Shown: positions 24,681 through 34,578, counted from the first letter of the stretch. The stretch is 64,000 nt of DNA from NORP240 sp046047495 (GCA_046047495.1 JBJOHV010000041.1:1-64000); one strand, 5' to 3'. The notes: generated by a model not told the origin, from the sequence alone. Program-made: numbers and translations.

Positions 24681-25824
24681 AACGTTTTCCCACCAGTGCT
24701 GCCGCGATATTGATTTTCTGAATGTCGATGGTGCCGCCGGCGATACCCCATCCCCAACCGTCCCGCAGCTTCTGTTCCAATGGGAATTCCTTGGAATAGC
24801 CGTAGCCGCCCAACAGCTGCATGGCCTTGCCGGTCACCTCCCGCACGGTTTCATTGGCGAAGCATTTGGCCGTGGCGCTCTCCAGCACCGAGGGCAAACC
24901 GTGCTGCGCATTGATGACCGAACGGTACAGCAGCAGGCGGCTGGCATCCAGGCGCATTTTCATGTCGGCCAGTTGTAATTGCACGGCCTGAAAATCCACG
25001 ATCGTCTTGCCGAACTGCTTCCTGTGCTGAACGTAGTCCAATGCAATATCAAAAGCCGACTGCGCCACCGCCAGGGACATGGTGGTATTGCCGCAGCGCT
25101 CCAGGTCGAAGGCCTCCATCAGACGGGCAAAGCCGCCCGCCGGCACGATGATATTGTCCAGGGGCACCACCACGTCATCGAAGATCATGTCTGCGCTGCT
25201 GATGCCCCGAAAACCCATATGATGCTCCCGCTTGCCGAAGCTGAAACCCGGCGTGTCTTTTTCTACCAGCACGGCACCGATGCCCTTGGCTCCCGGCAGA
25301 TCCGCCATGCGGCAGTAGACCACATAGGCCTCGGAGTGGCCTGCGCCGGAACACCAGCGCTTGCGGCCGTTGAGAGTCACGCCGTCCGGACCGGTCACGG
25401 CCCGGGTGGTCAGATCGGTCAGGGCCGAGCCGGCATCGGGCTCGGACATGGACACGGCCACCACCATGTCACCACTGCAAACCCTGGGCAGGATGCGTCG
25501 TTTGAGTGATTCGCTGCCGAAATGGGCGATGGCGAGGGTGGGGCCGAAGCAGGATTCAAAGACCGGAAAAGCCACCGCCACGGACACCTTGGCCAGTTCC
25601 TCCAGGATCAGGACCGCCTCGAAGTGGGAGAGACCCCCGCCACCAAATTCGGGGTCGAGGTTGGCGCCAAGGAAGCCCAGCTCTGCATAGCGCCGGCGCA
25701 ACTCAATACCCGGCGGTTCATCGCTGACCTCCACGGCCCTGGCAAGCCGGGGCAATTCAGTGCCGGCAAATCGCCGTGCGGTCTCCTGCAGCATGCGCTG
25801 CTGTTCGTTCAACTGAAAATCCAT
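24664..25824 (-). CDS. acyl-CoA dehydrogenase-family flavoprotein
   Basis: A 386-residue FAD-dependent acyl-CoA dehydrogenase-like enzyme. I chose the ATG at 25824 (MDFQLNEQQR, the usual N-terminus). Family motifs include SMSEPDAGSALTDLTTRA, LNGRKRWCSGAG, FGFRGISSAD-type loop (MGFRGISSADMIFDDVVV), RKQFGK and LLGGYGYSKEFPLEQKLRD. At the position where most members have the catalytic Glu of YEGT, this protein has Gly363 (AGGT). A Glu is present at 242 in DLERCGN, the place used by isovaleryl- and long-chain-type enzymes. It is likely active on an unusual acyl-CoA, but this is inference. It forms a unit with the CysC-fusion gene and diverges from prfC. Confidence 0.85.
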   Translation of the reverse strand: MDFQLNEQQRMLQETARRFAGTELPRLARAVEVSDEPPGIELRRRYAELGFLGANLDPEFGGGGLSHFEAVLILEELAKVSVAVAFPVFESCFGPTLAIAHFGSESLKRRILPRVCSGDMVVAVSMSEPDAGSALTDLTTRAVTGPDGVTLNGRKRWCSGAGHSEAYVVYCRMADLPGAKGIGAVLVEKDTPGFSFGKREHHMGFRGISSADMIFDDVVVPLDNIIVPAGGFARLMEAFDLERCGNTTMSLAVAQSAFDIALDYVQHRKQFGKTIVDFQAVQLQLADMKMRLDASRLLLYRSVINAQHGLPSVLESATAKCFANETVREVTGKAMQLLGGYGYSKEFPLEQKLRDGWGWGIAGGTIDIQKINIAAALVGKRFDQRR

Positions 25825-25939
25825 AGGACCCACCGATTGACAATGGTCGCCATGGTAGTCAAGGGTTTCGGCAAAGTACACCGTCCCTGCGGACTTCGGC
25901 AGTCCAGGCTACTGGTGTCCCGGGGGGGTAAGGTCTTGC

Positions 25940-25961
25940 TATACTTGCGCCCTTTTGGCGC
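25940..25961 (+). promoter_or_regulatory. prfC upstream -10-like box and leader hairpin
   Basis: TATACT (25940-25945) is a good -10 hexamer without a clear -35. It is followed by an inverted repeat GCGCC-CTTTT-GGCGC (25947-25961) that would lie at the start of the prfC leader. Confidence 0.3.
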
Positions 25962-25994
25962 TACGACGACCTCTGCGGTCCGATCATCCAGAGC

Positions 25995-27581
25995 ATGAAC
26001 AAACAGGCATTGAGCAAGGAAATCCATCGCCGTCGCGTGCTGGCCATCATTTCCCACCCGGATGCGGGCAAGACCACCATGACGGAGAAGCTGTTGCTGT
26101 TCGGCAAGCTGATCCAGGTGGCGGGCATGGTCAAGGGCAAGAAGTCCGATCGCATGGCGACCTCCGACTGGATGGCCATGGAACAACAGCGGGGCATCTC
26201 GGTCACGTCGTCGGTCATGCAGTTTCCCTACCGGGATCGGGTGGTGAACCTGCTGGACACACCAGGTCACGAGGATTTCTCCGAAGACACCTACCGGGTA
26301 CTGACGGCCGTGGACTCGGCATTGATGGTCGTGGACGGTGCCAAGGGTGTGGAGGAGCGCACCATCAAGCTGATGGAGGTCTGCCGGTTGCGGGATACCC
26401 CCATCTTCACCTTTGTGAACAAACTGGACCGGGACATTCTCGATCCGGTGAATATCCTGGACGAGATCGAAACCGTGCTGCAGATCCAGTGCGCACCCAT
26501 CAATTGGCCGCTGGGCATGGGTAAACAATTCAAGGGCTCATACAACCTTTATACGGATACCATCCATGTGTATCAGCCGGGACAGGGTGATCGCATTCCA
26601 GACGATGTGCGTATCCAGGGGCTGGACAGCGTGGAGGCCCGCCAGTTGCTTGGAGACGACTATGAGCAGGAGAGGGAGGCCATAGAACTGGTGAAAGGTG
26701 CCAGTCATCGCTTTGAGCTGGAAGACTATCTGGCGGGGCGAATGACTCCGGTCTATTTCGGCACGGCCCTGGGAAATTTCTCGGTGCGGGAGATGCTCGA
26801 TGATTTCGTTCAGTGGGCGCCATCACCCCGGGAGAGGGCGACCGAAACCCGGATCGTGAAGGCTGATGAGGAAGCCTTCAGCGGCTTCGTGTTCAAGATC
26901 CAGGCCAATATGGATCCCAAACATCGGGACCGTGTCGCGTTCCTGCGCATCTGTTCCGGCGCCTATGAGAAGGGCATGAAAATGCGCCATGTCCGCATCG
27001 GCAAGGACGTCAAGATCTCGGACGCGGTCACCTTCCTGGCCGGCGAACGGGAGCAGGCGGAACTGGCGGTATCAGGCGATATCATCGGTTTGCACAACCA
27101 CGGCACGATCCAGATCGGCGACACCTTCACCAGCGGTGAGAATCTCAAGTTCACGGGAGTACCCCATTTCGCTCCGGAATTGTTCCGCCGCATCCGCCTC
27201 AAGGACCCGCTCAAGCTCAAGCAGCTGCAGAAGGGACTGACCCAACTCTCCGAGGAGGGTTCGACCCAGGTGTTCATGCCCTTGCGCAACAATGACCTCA
27301 TCGTGGGTGCCGTGGGTGCCCTACAGTTCGAGGTGGTGGCATTCCGCCTTGCCGACGAGTACAAGGTGGATTGTCTCTATGAACCGGTCAATGTCTACAG
27401 TGTGCGCTGGGTGGAGTCGGACAAGCCGGCCAAGCTGGAAGAATTTCGCAAGAAGGCTCACGACAATCTGGCCCTGGATGCCGGCAATTGTCTGGCCTAC
27501 CTGGCACCCACACGGGTCAACCTCAGCCTCATGGAGGAGCGCTGGCCCGATATCCGCTTTCTGGCCACCCGGGAGCACTGA
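25995..27581 (+). CDS. prfC: peptide chain release factor 3
   Basis: A 528-residue translational GTPase that recycles RF1/RF2 from the ribosome after termination. GTPase motifs are intact: SHPDAGKTT near residue 20, the switch II DTPGHEDFSEDTYR near 88 and NKLDRD near 142; the effector region has QQRGISVTSS. Length equals the E. coli protein. The stop overlaps the start of tgt by one base (TGATG), so both are read from one transcript. Confidence 0.96.
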   Translation: MNKQALSKEIHRRRVLAIISHPDAGKTTMTEKLLLFGKLIQVAGMVKGKKSDRMATSDWMAMEQQRGISVTSSVMQFPYRDRVVNLLDTPGHEDFSEDTYRVLTAVDSALMVVDGAKGVEERTIKLMEVCRLRDTPIFTFVNKLDRDILDPVNILDEIETVLQIQCAPINWPLGMGKQFKGSYNLYTDTIHVYQPGQGDRIPDDVRIQGLDSVEARQLLGDDYEQEREAIELVKGASHRFELEDYLAGRMTPVYFGTALGNFSVREMLDDFVQWAPSPRERATETRIVKADEEAFSGFVFKIQANMDPKHRDRVAFLRICSGAYEKGMKMRHVRIGKDVKISDAVTFLAGEREQAELAVSGDIIGLHNHGTIQIGDTFTSGENLKFTGVPHFAPELFRRIRLKDPLKLKQLQKGLTQLSEEGSTQVFMPLRNNDLIVGAVGALQFEVVAFRLADEYKVDCLYEPVNVYSVRWVESDKPAKLEEFRKKAHDNLALDAGNCLAYLAPTRVNLSLMEERWPDIRFLATREH

Positions 27582-28714
27582 TGCAATTCGAAGTTTCAGC
27601 GACCGACGGTGAGGCGCGGCGCGGCGTCATGCACTTCGCCAGGGGCGCGGTGCAGACACCTGCCTTCATGCCGGTGGGTACCTATGGCAGCGTCAAGGGT
27701 CTCACCCCTCAGCAGGTGGAATCCACCGGCGCGGACATCATTCTGGGCAACACCTTTCATCTGATGCTGCGACCGGGCACCGATATCATCCGCAGGCACG
27801 GTGACCTGCATGATTTCATCGGCTGGCACAAACCCATACTCACCGATTCCGGTGGCTTTCAGGTATTCAGCCTGGGCGCCATGCGCAAGATCAGCGAGGA
27901 AGGGGTGAGTTTCCGCTCGCCGGTGGACGGTGACAAGGTGTTCCTGGGCCCCGAGTCTGCCATCGCAGTGCAGCAGGCCCTGGGTGCTGACGTCATCATG
28001 GTGTTCGATGAATGCACGCCCTATCCCGCGACGGAAGCCGCCGCCCGGCAGTCCATGGAGTTGTCCCTGCGCTGGGCACGCCGCTGCCAGGCAGCACATG
28101 GCGATCATCCCTCCGCGTTGTTCGGCATCGTGCAGGGGGGCATGTACACCCATTTGCGCAAGGAATCCATGGCAGCGTTGGTTGATCTGGATTTCGACGG
28201 GTATGCCGTGGGAGGCCTGTCGGTTGGGGAACCCAAGGACGAGATGCGTCAGGTGATCGAAGAAGTCGTACCCGCCATGCCGGCAACTCATCCCCGGTAT
28301 CTGATGGGAGTCGGCACGCCGCAAGACATCGTGCATGCGGTGACTCACGGCATCGACATGTTTGATTGTGTGATGCCCACCCGCAATGCCCGTAATGGGC
28401 ACCTGTTCACCTCCCGGGGATTGCTGCGACTGCGCAATGCCCGCTACCGGGACGACACCAGTCCGCTGGACCCGGATTGCAGTTGCTACACCTGCAGCAA
28501 TTTCAGCCTGGCCTACCTGCATCATCTTGATAAATGTAAGGAAATGCTGGGTGCCCAGTTGAATACCCTGCACAACCTGAGCTTCTACCAGCGCCTCATG
28601 GGGAATTTGCGTCAGGCTATAGAACAGGGTAGATTGGGCGCCTTCGCGCATGCCTTCCATTCCGCCCAGCAGGAACTGCAGGACGGCGGGGAAATTTCAA
28701 ACCAGCGGCCTTGA
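27581..28714 (+). CDS. tgt: tRNA-guanine(34) transglycosylase
   Basis: A 377-residue enzyme exchanging G34 of Asp/Asn/His/Tyr tRNAs for the queuosine precursor preQ1. Substrate-binding Asp89 lies in LTDSGGFQVFSLG and the nucleophile Asp262 in GIDMFDCVMPTRNARNG. Zinc ligands are Cys300, Cys302, Cys305 (CSCYTC) and His331. Start chosen at 27581, overlapping the prfC stop. It is followed 46 bases later by yajC, the common tgt-yajC-secD-secF order; queA, often upstream, is not here and prfC takes its place. Confidence 0.97.
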   Translation: MQFEVSATDGEARRGVMHFARGAVQTPAFMPVGTYGSVKGLTPQQVESTGADIILGNTFHLMLRPGTDIIRRHGDLHDFIGWHKPILTDSGGFQVFSLGAMRKISEEGVSFRSPVDGDKVFLGPESAIAVQQALGADVIMVFDECTPYPATEAAARQSMELSLRWARRCQAAHGDHPSALFGIVQGGMYTHLRKESMAALVDLDFDGYAVGGLSVGEPKDEMRQVIEEVVPAMPATHPRYLMGVGTPQDIVHAVTHGIDMFDCVMPTRNARNGHLFTSRGLLRLRNARYRDDTSPLDPDCSCYTCSNFSLAYLHHLDKCKEMLGAQLNTLHNLSFYQRLMGNLRQAIEQGRLGAFAHAFHSAQQELQDGGEISNQRP

Positions 28715-28760
28715 AACCGGGGACCCGGACCGCAACAACATCAGCCTGAGAGAGCACACT

Positions 28761-29084
28761 ATGGATTTCCTGTTTCCCATTGCCTATGCCCAGGAGCCGG
28801 CGGCGCCCAGCGCCACCTTCAACCTGATTTTCATCGGCGGCATGTTCCTGCTGTTCTACCTGATCCTGTGGCGTCCCCAGGCCAAGCGTGCCAAGGAACA
28901 CCGGGAGCTCATCGCCAGCATCAACAAGGGGGATGAAGTCATGACCTCCGGTGGCATTCTGGGTACTGTCACCCGGGTCAGTGAGGACTATATCGCCATC
29001 GAAGTGGCCAACGGCCTGGAACTCAAACTGCAAAAGTCCTCTGTGGCGGCTGCCCTCCCCAAAGGCACCATAGGAAACATCTGA
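28761..29084 (+). CDS. yajC: Sec translocase accessory subunit YajC
   Basis: A 107-residue membrane protein that associates with SecDF-YidC. It has one transmembrane helix (about 21-40, LIFIGGMFLLFYLILW), then the diagnostic RPQAKRAKEHRELIASINKG and DEVMTSGGILGTV. Start at 28761 follows GAGAGAGCAC. secD begins four bases after its stop. Confidence 0.96.
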   Translation: MDFLFPIAYAQEPAAPSATFNLIFIGGMFLLFYLILWRPQAKRAKEHRELIASINKGDEVMTSGGILGTVTRVSEDYIAIEVANGLELKLQKSSVAAALPKGTIGNI

Positions 29085-29088
29085 GCCC

Positions 29089-30975
29089 ATGCTGAATCGC
29101 TATCCGCTGTGGAAAAACCTGCTGATCCTGGTAGTGATCTTGCTGGGCATGCTGTATTCCGCGCCCAATCTGTTCCCCGACGATCCCGCCCTGCAGGTTT
29201 CCCATGAAAGCGAGCCGGTGACCCTTGCCGACCTGGGGGTCATCACCAGTGCCCTGGAGGCGGCCGGCATCGAGTATTTCGGCGAAGCGGTGGAAGGCGA
29301 AAGCGCCATGGTCAGGTTGTTCAATCTGGAGGATCAGCTGCGGGCCAAGACCGCCATCGAGGAGGCGCTCACCACCCAGTACATCGTGGCGCTGAACCTG
29401 GCTCCCACCACGCCGGCCTGGCTGCAGGCCATCGGCGCCGGCAAAATGAATCTGGGGCTGGATCTGCAGGGCGGGGTGCACTTCCTCATGGAAGTCGACA
29501 TGGATGCGGCCATCGAGCGCCGCATGGAGGACAATCTCAGCAATATCCGCAGTCAGCTGCGCACCGCCCGCATCCGTTCCACCGGACTGCAGTTGATCAG
29601 CAATGCCCATATCGAAGTGCGCTTCGCCGATGAGGAGGCGCGTGCCACCGCCCGCTCCGAGTTGCGCGACGGCTTCCCGGAACTCCTGTTCCAGAATCGT
29701 CAGGAGGGTGGTGACTACATTCTCGACCTGCGACTCACGGAAGAAACCATCCTGCAGATACAGCGGGACACCCTGCAGGCCAATCGCACGACCCTGCTGA
29801 ACAGGGTGGATGCCCTCGGTGTGGCCGAGCCCACCGTGCAGCAGCAGGGTGCGGATCGCATCGTGGTGGAATTGCCCGGTGTGCAGGACCCCGCCCAGGC
29901 CATCCGTATCCTGCAGCGCATCGCCACCCTGGAGTTCCACCTTGAGGCCTCCCCAGGCGCCTCACCCCTCAGCTACGAGACCTACGAATACCAGGGGCTT
30001 ACCGTGAACGTGGACAACGATGTCATTCTGCAGGGTGACCGGGTCAGTGCCGTGGCGGCCACTCTGGATGAGAACGGCCTGCCCCAGGTGTCCATCACCC
30101 TGGATGCCCAGGGTGCCCAGCAGATCAATCGGGTGACCCGTGACAATGTGGGCCGCCTGATGGACATCCTGTTGATCGAAACCAAGTCCCGCTCCGTCAC
30201 CACCCGCAACGAACTGGGGGAGGAGGTGGAGGAGATCGAGTTCTACGAAGACAAGCGGCTGATCAGCCATGCCACCATCCAGACGGCCCTGGGCCGCCAG
30301 TTCCGCATCACCGGTCTCAGTCAGCGGGAAGCCAATGACCTGTCCCTGTTGATCCGCTCCGGGTCCCTGGCCGCACCCATGACCATTGTGGAACAGTCGG
30401 TGATCGGGCCCACCATGGGCCGGGAGAACCTTGAGCAGGGCGTGGTGGCGGTGCAGATCGCATCGGCCCTGGTGGTGTTGTTCATGCTGGCCTATTACCG
30501 GCTGTTCGGAGTGGCAGCCAATCTGGCCCTGATCTGCAACATCTTCCTGATCATCGCCGTGATGTCCTCCATCATCCCCGCGACCCTGACCCTGCCGGGC
30601 ATTTTCGGCATCGTCCTCACGGTAGGCATGGCGGTGGATGCCAATGTGCTGATCTTCACCCGCATAAGGGAGGAGCTCAAGGCCGGCATGTCTCCCCAGC
30701 AGGCCATCGATGCCGGCTACGACCGCGCCTTCACCACCATCCTCGATGCCAACCTCACCACCTTCCTGGTGGCGGTGGTGCTGTTCTCCATCGGCACGGG
30801 TCCGGTGAAGGGTTTTGCCGTCACCCTGATGATCGGCATCGTGACCTCCATGTTCACCGCCATCATGGGTACCCGTGCCCTGGTAAACCTGTTCTACGGC
30901 GGAAGACGGGTCAAGACCCTGTCCATTGGTGGCAATCTGAGCCCGGTCCAGGCCGGCGTGACGGGTAACGCCTGA
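29089..30975 (+). CDS. secD: protein translocase subunit SecD
   Basis: A 628-residue inner-membrane subunit that uses the proton gradient to help release exported proteins on the periplasmic side. One N-terminal helix, a large periplasmic region with LGLDLQGGVHFLMEVD near residue 122, then five C-terminal helices with GIVLTVGMAVDANVLIFTRI and EELKAGMSPQQAIDAGYDRA. Length is normal. The stop overlaps the secF start by one base (TGATG). Confidence 0.96.
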   Translation: MLNRYPLWKNLLILVVILLGMLYSAPNLFPDDPALQVSHESEPVTLADLGVITSALEAAGIEYFGEAVEGESAMVRLFNLEDQLRAKTAIEEALTTQYIVALNLAPTTPAWLQAIGAGKMNLGLDLQGGVHFLMEVDMDAAIERRMEDNLSNIRSQLRTARIRSTGLQLISNAHIEVRFADEEARATARSELRDGFPELLFQNRQEGGDYILDLRLTEETILQIQRDTLQANRTTLLNRVDALGVAEPTVQQQGADRIVVELPGVQDPAQAIRILQRIATLEFHLEASPGASPLSYETYEYQGLTVNVDNDVILQGDRVSAVAATLDENGLPQVSITLDAQGAQQINRVTRDNVGRLMDILLIETKSRSVTTRNELGEEVEEIEFYEDKRLISHATIQTALGRQFRITGLSQREANDLSLLIRSGSLAAPMTIVEQSVIGPTMGRENLEQGVVAVQIASALVVLFMLAYYRLFGVAANLALICNIFLIIAVMSSIIPATLTLPGIFGIVLTVGMAVDANVLIFTRIREELKAGMSPQQAIDAGYDRAFTTILDANLTTFLVAVVLFSIGTGPVKGFAVTLMIGIVTSMFTAIMGTRALVNLFYGGRRVKTLSIGGNLSPVQAGVTGNA

Positions 30976-31937
30976 TGGCCAGGCTGCCGACGGTGGATCT
31001 CAATTTCGACTTCATGGGGCGACGCCGCTTTGCCGCCATCGGTTCGGCCGTGCTGGTCATCGCCTCGCTGATTTCCCTGCTGGTGAATTCCCTGCAATTC
31101 GGCCTGGACTTCACCAGCGGCACGTCCATCCGCCTGGCCTATGAGGACACCGTGGATGTCCGCGGTGTCAATCAAACCCTGGCGGATCTCGGCTATGAAG
31201 ATGCCGTGGTGGTGACCTTCGGATCCGACCGGGAAATCCGAATCCTGTTGCCGGTGGATGCGACCGTGGCTGAAGGGGAGCAGGCTGCCGAGGCCATGGC
31301 CTTTGGCGAGCGTATTGCGCAATTGCTGCGCCAGGACAGCGGCAGCGGCATCACACTGCTGGGATCGGATTTCGTCAGCGCCAAGGTAGGTGAGGAACTG
31401 GCGGAACAGGGCGGCCTGGGCATGCTGGTGGCCCTGGGCATGATCATGATCTACATCTCGGTGCGCTTTCAGTACAAGTTCGCGGTGGGTGCGGTAACGG
31501 CCCTGGCCCATGATGTGATCATCGTGCTGGGCGTGTTCTCCATCTTTCATCTTGAATTCAACCTCACCGTGCTGGCGGCCCTGCTGGCGGTGGTGGGCTA
31601 CTCCCTCAATGACACCATCGTGGTGGCTGATCGCATCCGGGAAAACTTCCGCCGCCTGCGCAAGGGCACTGCGGAGGAAATGGTCAATTATTCCCTGAAC
31701 CAGACCCTCAGCCGCACCATGATCACCTCCCTGACCACCCTGCTGGTGCTGGTCAGCATGCTGGCTGTGGGTGGCGATTCCATTCGTGGTTTCGCCATTG
31801 CCCTGACGGTGGGTGTGGTGGTGGGCACCTACTCGTCGATCTATGTGGCCAGCAGCATGATCCTTTACATGAAAGTGACCCGTGAGGATCTCATGCAGCC
31901 GGTGAAGGAAGGCGCCGAGCTGGACGCCATGCCCTGA
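30975..31937 (+). CDS. secF: protein translocase subunit SecF
   Basis: A 320-residue partner of SecD. It shows the FDFMGRRRFA N-terminal helix start, the LDFTSGTSIRL periplasmic signature and the C-terminal GYSLNDTIVVADRIRENFR motif. It is coupled to secD by a one-base overlap and closes the cluster; its stop faces the stop of the PanP-like gene 31 bases away. No clear terminator hairpin with a T-run lies between them. Confidence 0.96.
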   Translation: MARLPTVDLNFDFMGRRRFAAIGSAVLVIASLISLLVNSLQFGLDFTSGTSIRLAYEDTVDVRGVNQTLADLGYEDAVVVTFGSDREIRILLPVDATVAEGEQAAEAMAFGERIAQLLRQDSGSGITLLGSDFVSAKVGEELAEQGGLGMLVALGMIMIYISVRFQYKFAVGAVTALAHDVIIVLGVFSIFHLEFNLTVLAALLAVVGYSLNDTIVVADRIRENFRRLRKGTAEEMVNYSLNQTLSRTMITSLTTLLVLVSMLAVGGDSIRGFAIALTVGVVVGTYSSIYVASSMILYMKVTREDLMQPVKEGAELDAMP

Positions 31938-31968
31938 CATTCCCGTCGCTGCAAGCCCGGTACTTCGT

Positions 31969-33633
31969 TCAACCCGCTTGGGATTCCGGTCCGTTCACTG
32001 CTGAGGTTTCATCCAGCTGCCGGATGATGTCTGCTATGGCCGCAGTGCCGGCTATCTCCCGCTGTTCCTCCAGAATCTTCTGCAGGATATCCATGGTGGT
32101 CAACGGATTGGCCAGGACCACACGGAACACCGTGATCTTGCCGCGCCCATACTTCAGGGGTGTCAGCTGGGTGCGGGACACAAAGGATATGCCGCGATTG
32201 CGCTGGATTTTCTGCAAAGCCCGGGTCAGCTCGTTGAGCAGCCCGTTGCAGCGTTGAATCTGTGCGGGGTCACCATTGTCCAGCAAGGCACGAGCCCGGG
32301 GCGGCACGTAGCGATAGGTGAGGATGTTCAGTTCGGGCTCACTGATCAATTCGAAATCCGGCGTCTGCTGGATGAGATCGGCAAATGCCCTGGCCTTGTC
32401 GATCCCCTCATCGATGAGCAGCTCATAGCCGCGCCGACCGATGATATGGAGCCCGGCGTTCACCAGGATGGACATGCCGGGCCTGGATCCCTCCACGCTG
32501 TGGCTGCCGATGTCCTTGGAGCCCCGACGAATGATGTATTCGGCGTGGTGTTCCACACTGGCGAGTGTCTCGGGCCGCCTGAACACACACAGGCCGGCCC
32601 CCATGGGCACATACAATTGCTTGTGGGCGTCCAGGGTGACTGAATCCGCCCGTTCCAGACCTTTCAGCAGATGGCGGTAACGTCGGGAAAACAGGGTGGG
32701 GCCACCCCAGGCGGAATCCACATGGAAGTGGATGGACTGTTCAGCCGCCAGATCCGCCATGGCATCCAGGGGATCGACGCTGCCGGTTTCCGAGGTGCCG
32801 CAAATTCCCACCATGGCCATGATGCGGTAGCCTTCGGCTTGCAGGCGACCACAGGTTTCCCGCAGACGGTCCATGCGCAGCTTGTTGCGGGCATCGGTTT
32901 CCACCGCCACCAGCTGACGACCGCCTATCCCCAGAATATCCGCGGCCTTGCCCAGGGAATAATGGCCGCGTTCCGACACCACCACCGCCAATCCCCTGCA
33001 GCCGTAATGTGTGAGGCCTGCCGCCATACCTTCCTGTGCAACACCGTCGAACCCCGCAGCGGGAGGCAATGCGTTATTGCGTGCCGCCCACAGGGCCGTC
33101 AGGTTGGCGATGGTTCCGCCGGAACAGAAACTGCCGATGGCATGATTGCGGTCGTGCATCCAGCGTCGGTAAAAATCGTCGGATTGCTGGTAAACCAGCC
33201 GGTGAATCATGCCGATCACCTGGCGCTCCAGGGGAGTGAAGGCCTTGGAGGTTTCCACTTTGACCAGGTTCTGGTTGAGGGCCAGCATGATGCGTGACAG
33301 GGGCAGCATGAAATAGGGAAGTGCGGAGGTCATGTGGCCCACGAAGCTGGGCGAGGCCACATGCACGGACTGGGCCACCAGTTTGTCCATCAGGAACTGG
33401 GTATGGTCCGACACATAGGTAGGCTGTTCAGGAATCCGGGAACTGGAAAAATCCTTTTCGATGTCAGCCAGCTTGCGCTCCGACGCGACGATATGGGCCT
33501 GCAGGAAGCCGGCCAGATCCCGGGCGATAGACTGGTCTATCTGTCCCAGGGTGGAATCCGGCGCCTCCGGCACCGTGAAGATGCGGTGCAGGCTCTCCAG
33601 CGACGCTTCAGCGGGTTTGCGCGGCTTGCTCAA
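31969..33633 (-). CDS. panP: PLP-dependent aspartate 1-decarboxylase, PanP type
   Basis: A 554-residue group II PLP decarboxylase. PanP-type enzymes make beta-alanine from aspartate for pantothenate and replace the pyruvoyl PanD in many marine gammaproteobacteria. The N-terminal region (PSFVGHMTSALPYFMLPLSR, then VKVETSKAFTPLERQVIGMI) fits that subfamily. Active-site residues: His224 in SERGHYSLGKAA, Asp306 in HVDSAWGG and PLP Lys338 in LDAHKQLYVPMGAG. The alternative is a glutamate decarboxylase-like paralogue. It overlaps the exported VOC gene upstream by four bases (ATGA), an unexpected operon partner. Confidence 0.78.
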   Translation of the reverse strand: MSKPRKPAEASLESLHRIFTVPEAPDSTLGQIDQSIARDLAGFLQAHIVASERKLADIEKDFSSSRIPEQPTYVSDHTQFLMDKLVAQSVHVASPSFVGHMTSALPYFMLPLSRIMLALNQNLVKVETSKAFTPLERQVIGMIHRLVYQQSDDFYRRWMHDRNHAIGSFCSGGTIANLTALWAARNNALPPAAGFDGVAQEGMAAGLTHYGCRGLAVVVSERGHYSLGKAADILGIGGRQLVAVETDARNKLRMDRLRETCGRLQAEGYRIMAMVGICGTSETGSVDPLDAMADLAAEQSIHFHVDSAWGGPTLFSRRYRHLLKGLERADSVTLDAHKQLYVPMGAGLCVFRRPETLASVEHHAEYIIRRGSKDIGSHSVEGSRPGMSILVNAGLHIIGRRGYELLIDEGIDKARAFADLIQQTPDFELISEPELNILTYRYVPPRARALLDNGDPAQIQRCNGLLNELTRALQKIQRNRGISFVSRTQLTPLKYGRGKITVFRVVLANPLTTMDILQKILEEQREIAGTAAIADIIRQLDETSAVNGPESQAG

Positions 33634-34454
33634 AAATCGTCGTAGCCTTCGGTCAGCTCGATGTATACCCCGGAAGGATCGGTGATGAAGGCAATCTTCA
33701 GACCGATGCTGGGTATGTCCCGATAGGCGATGTCAAAGCTGACACCCTTGGCCAACAAGGCATTGCAGAATGCCTCCAGGTCATCCAGTTCGAAGCCGAT
33801 ATGGTCGATGGCCCGGCCCTGGGTGGGCAGGGTGGGCTCCTGGCTGTTGCCGAAACTCAGGTTCATGCCGGGCACATTGGTGGTTGTGGCAATCCGCCCC
33901 CGGGGCCGCAATTCCGTGCTGAACATGTCCATATACCAGGCCAGCAGTTCCTGGTACTGGGGTGTAATGAAATGGATATGGTAGCCGGCCACTTCCACCG
34001 CCAGCGACTGGTCTTCCTGCATTTCCACCCGGACCCCGTCCGGCAGGGTCACATAGGCATTGGGCTGACCTTCGGCGCCGGTGAATTCCGAATCCACCGT
34101 GTAGCCGGCAGCCCGCCAGCGGGCCAGCCAGTCCGCCATATTGCGCACCTTGAAACCGAAGTGGTCCATGACGGTTCCCAGGGAGCCTCCGGTGGGGGCC
34201 CGGGGTGTGAGCGCCACCAGCATGTTGGGCAGGCGTATGGCGGTCAGACTGCCTCTTTCAACCACCACTCCGCCGAAGTGGTCGGTCCATATCCGCTTGT
34301 GCAATTCGACGTCCGATACGTTCAGGTGGACGTGGCCATAGGCCAGCCCGTTCCCATTGGGGACAGCCAATTGAGCCTCGGCAATGCCCCAGGGTCCTAA
34401 CAGCAGCAGGAGCGTAACGGCTGTCTTGCGCAGCATTCTGTGGGTTGTGTTCAT
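33630..34454 (-). CDS. exported double VOC-domain protein
   Basis: A 274-residue protein with a Sec-type signal peptide (VTLLLLLGPWGIAEAQ, cleaved near 28) and two vicinal-oxygen-chelate repeats (about 38-145 and 155-272). Each repeat shows the usual endings: LPDGVRVEMQED and DPSGVYIELTEGYDD; IDHIGFELDDLEAF is a metal-ligand-type segment. It is likely periplasmic. Unlike the Tat-exported protein at 7.2 kb it lacks the cysteine tails. Its stop overlaps the panP start (ATGA), so the two are co-translated leftwards. Reaction unknown. Confidence 0.75.
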   Translation of the reverse strand: MNTTHRMLRKTAVTLLLLLGPWGIAEAQLAVPNGNGLAYGHVHLNVSDVELHKRIWTDHFGGVVVERGSLTAIRLPNMLVALTPRAPTGGSLGTVMDHFGFKVRNMADWLARWRAAGYTVDSEFTGAEGQPNAYVTLPDGVRVEMQEDQSLAVEVAGYHIHFITPQYQELLAWYMDMFSTELRPRGRIATTTNVPGMNLSFGNSQEPTLPTQGRAIDHIGFELDDLEAFCNALLAKGVSFDIAYRDIPSIGLKIAFITDPSGVYIELTEGYDDF

Positions 34455-34578
34455 GGGATTCGCTCAGGGTGGTGGTCAGGGTCTGGCTGGCAAGCATAGG
34501 ACAATCCGCCATTTCAGTACAGGCTGCCGACCGGTTTGCTGCGCTTGTGTTTTCGGTTCGCTCCTTTACACTGTGGCA

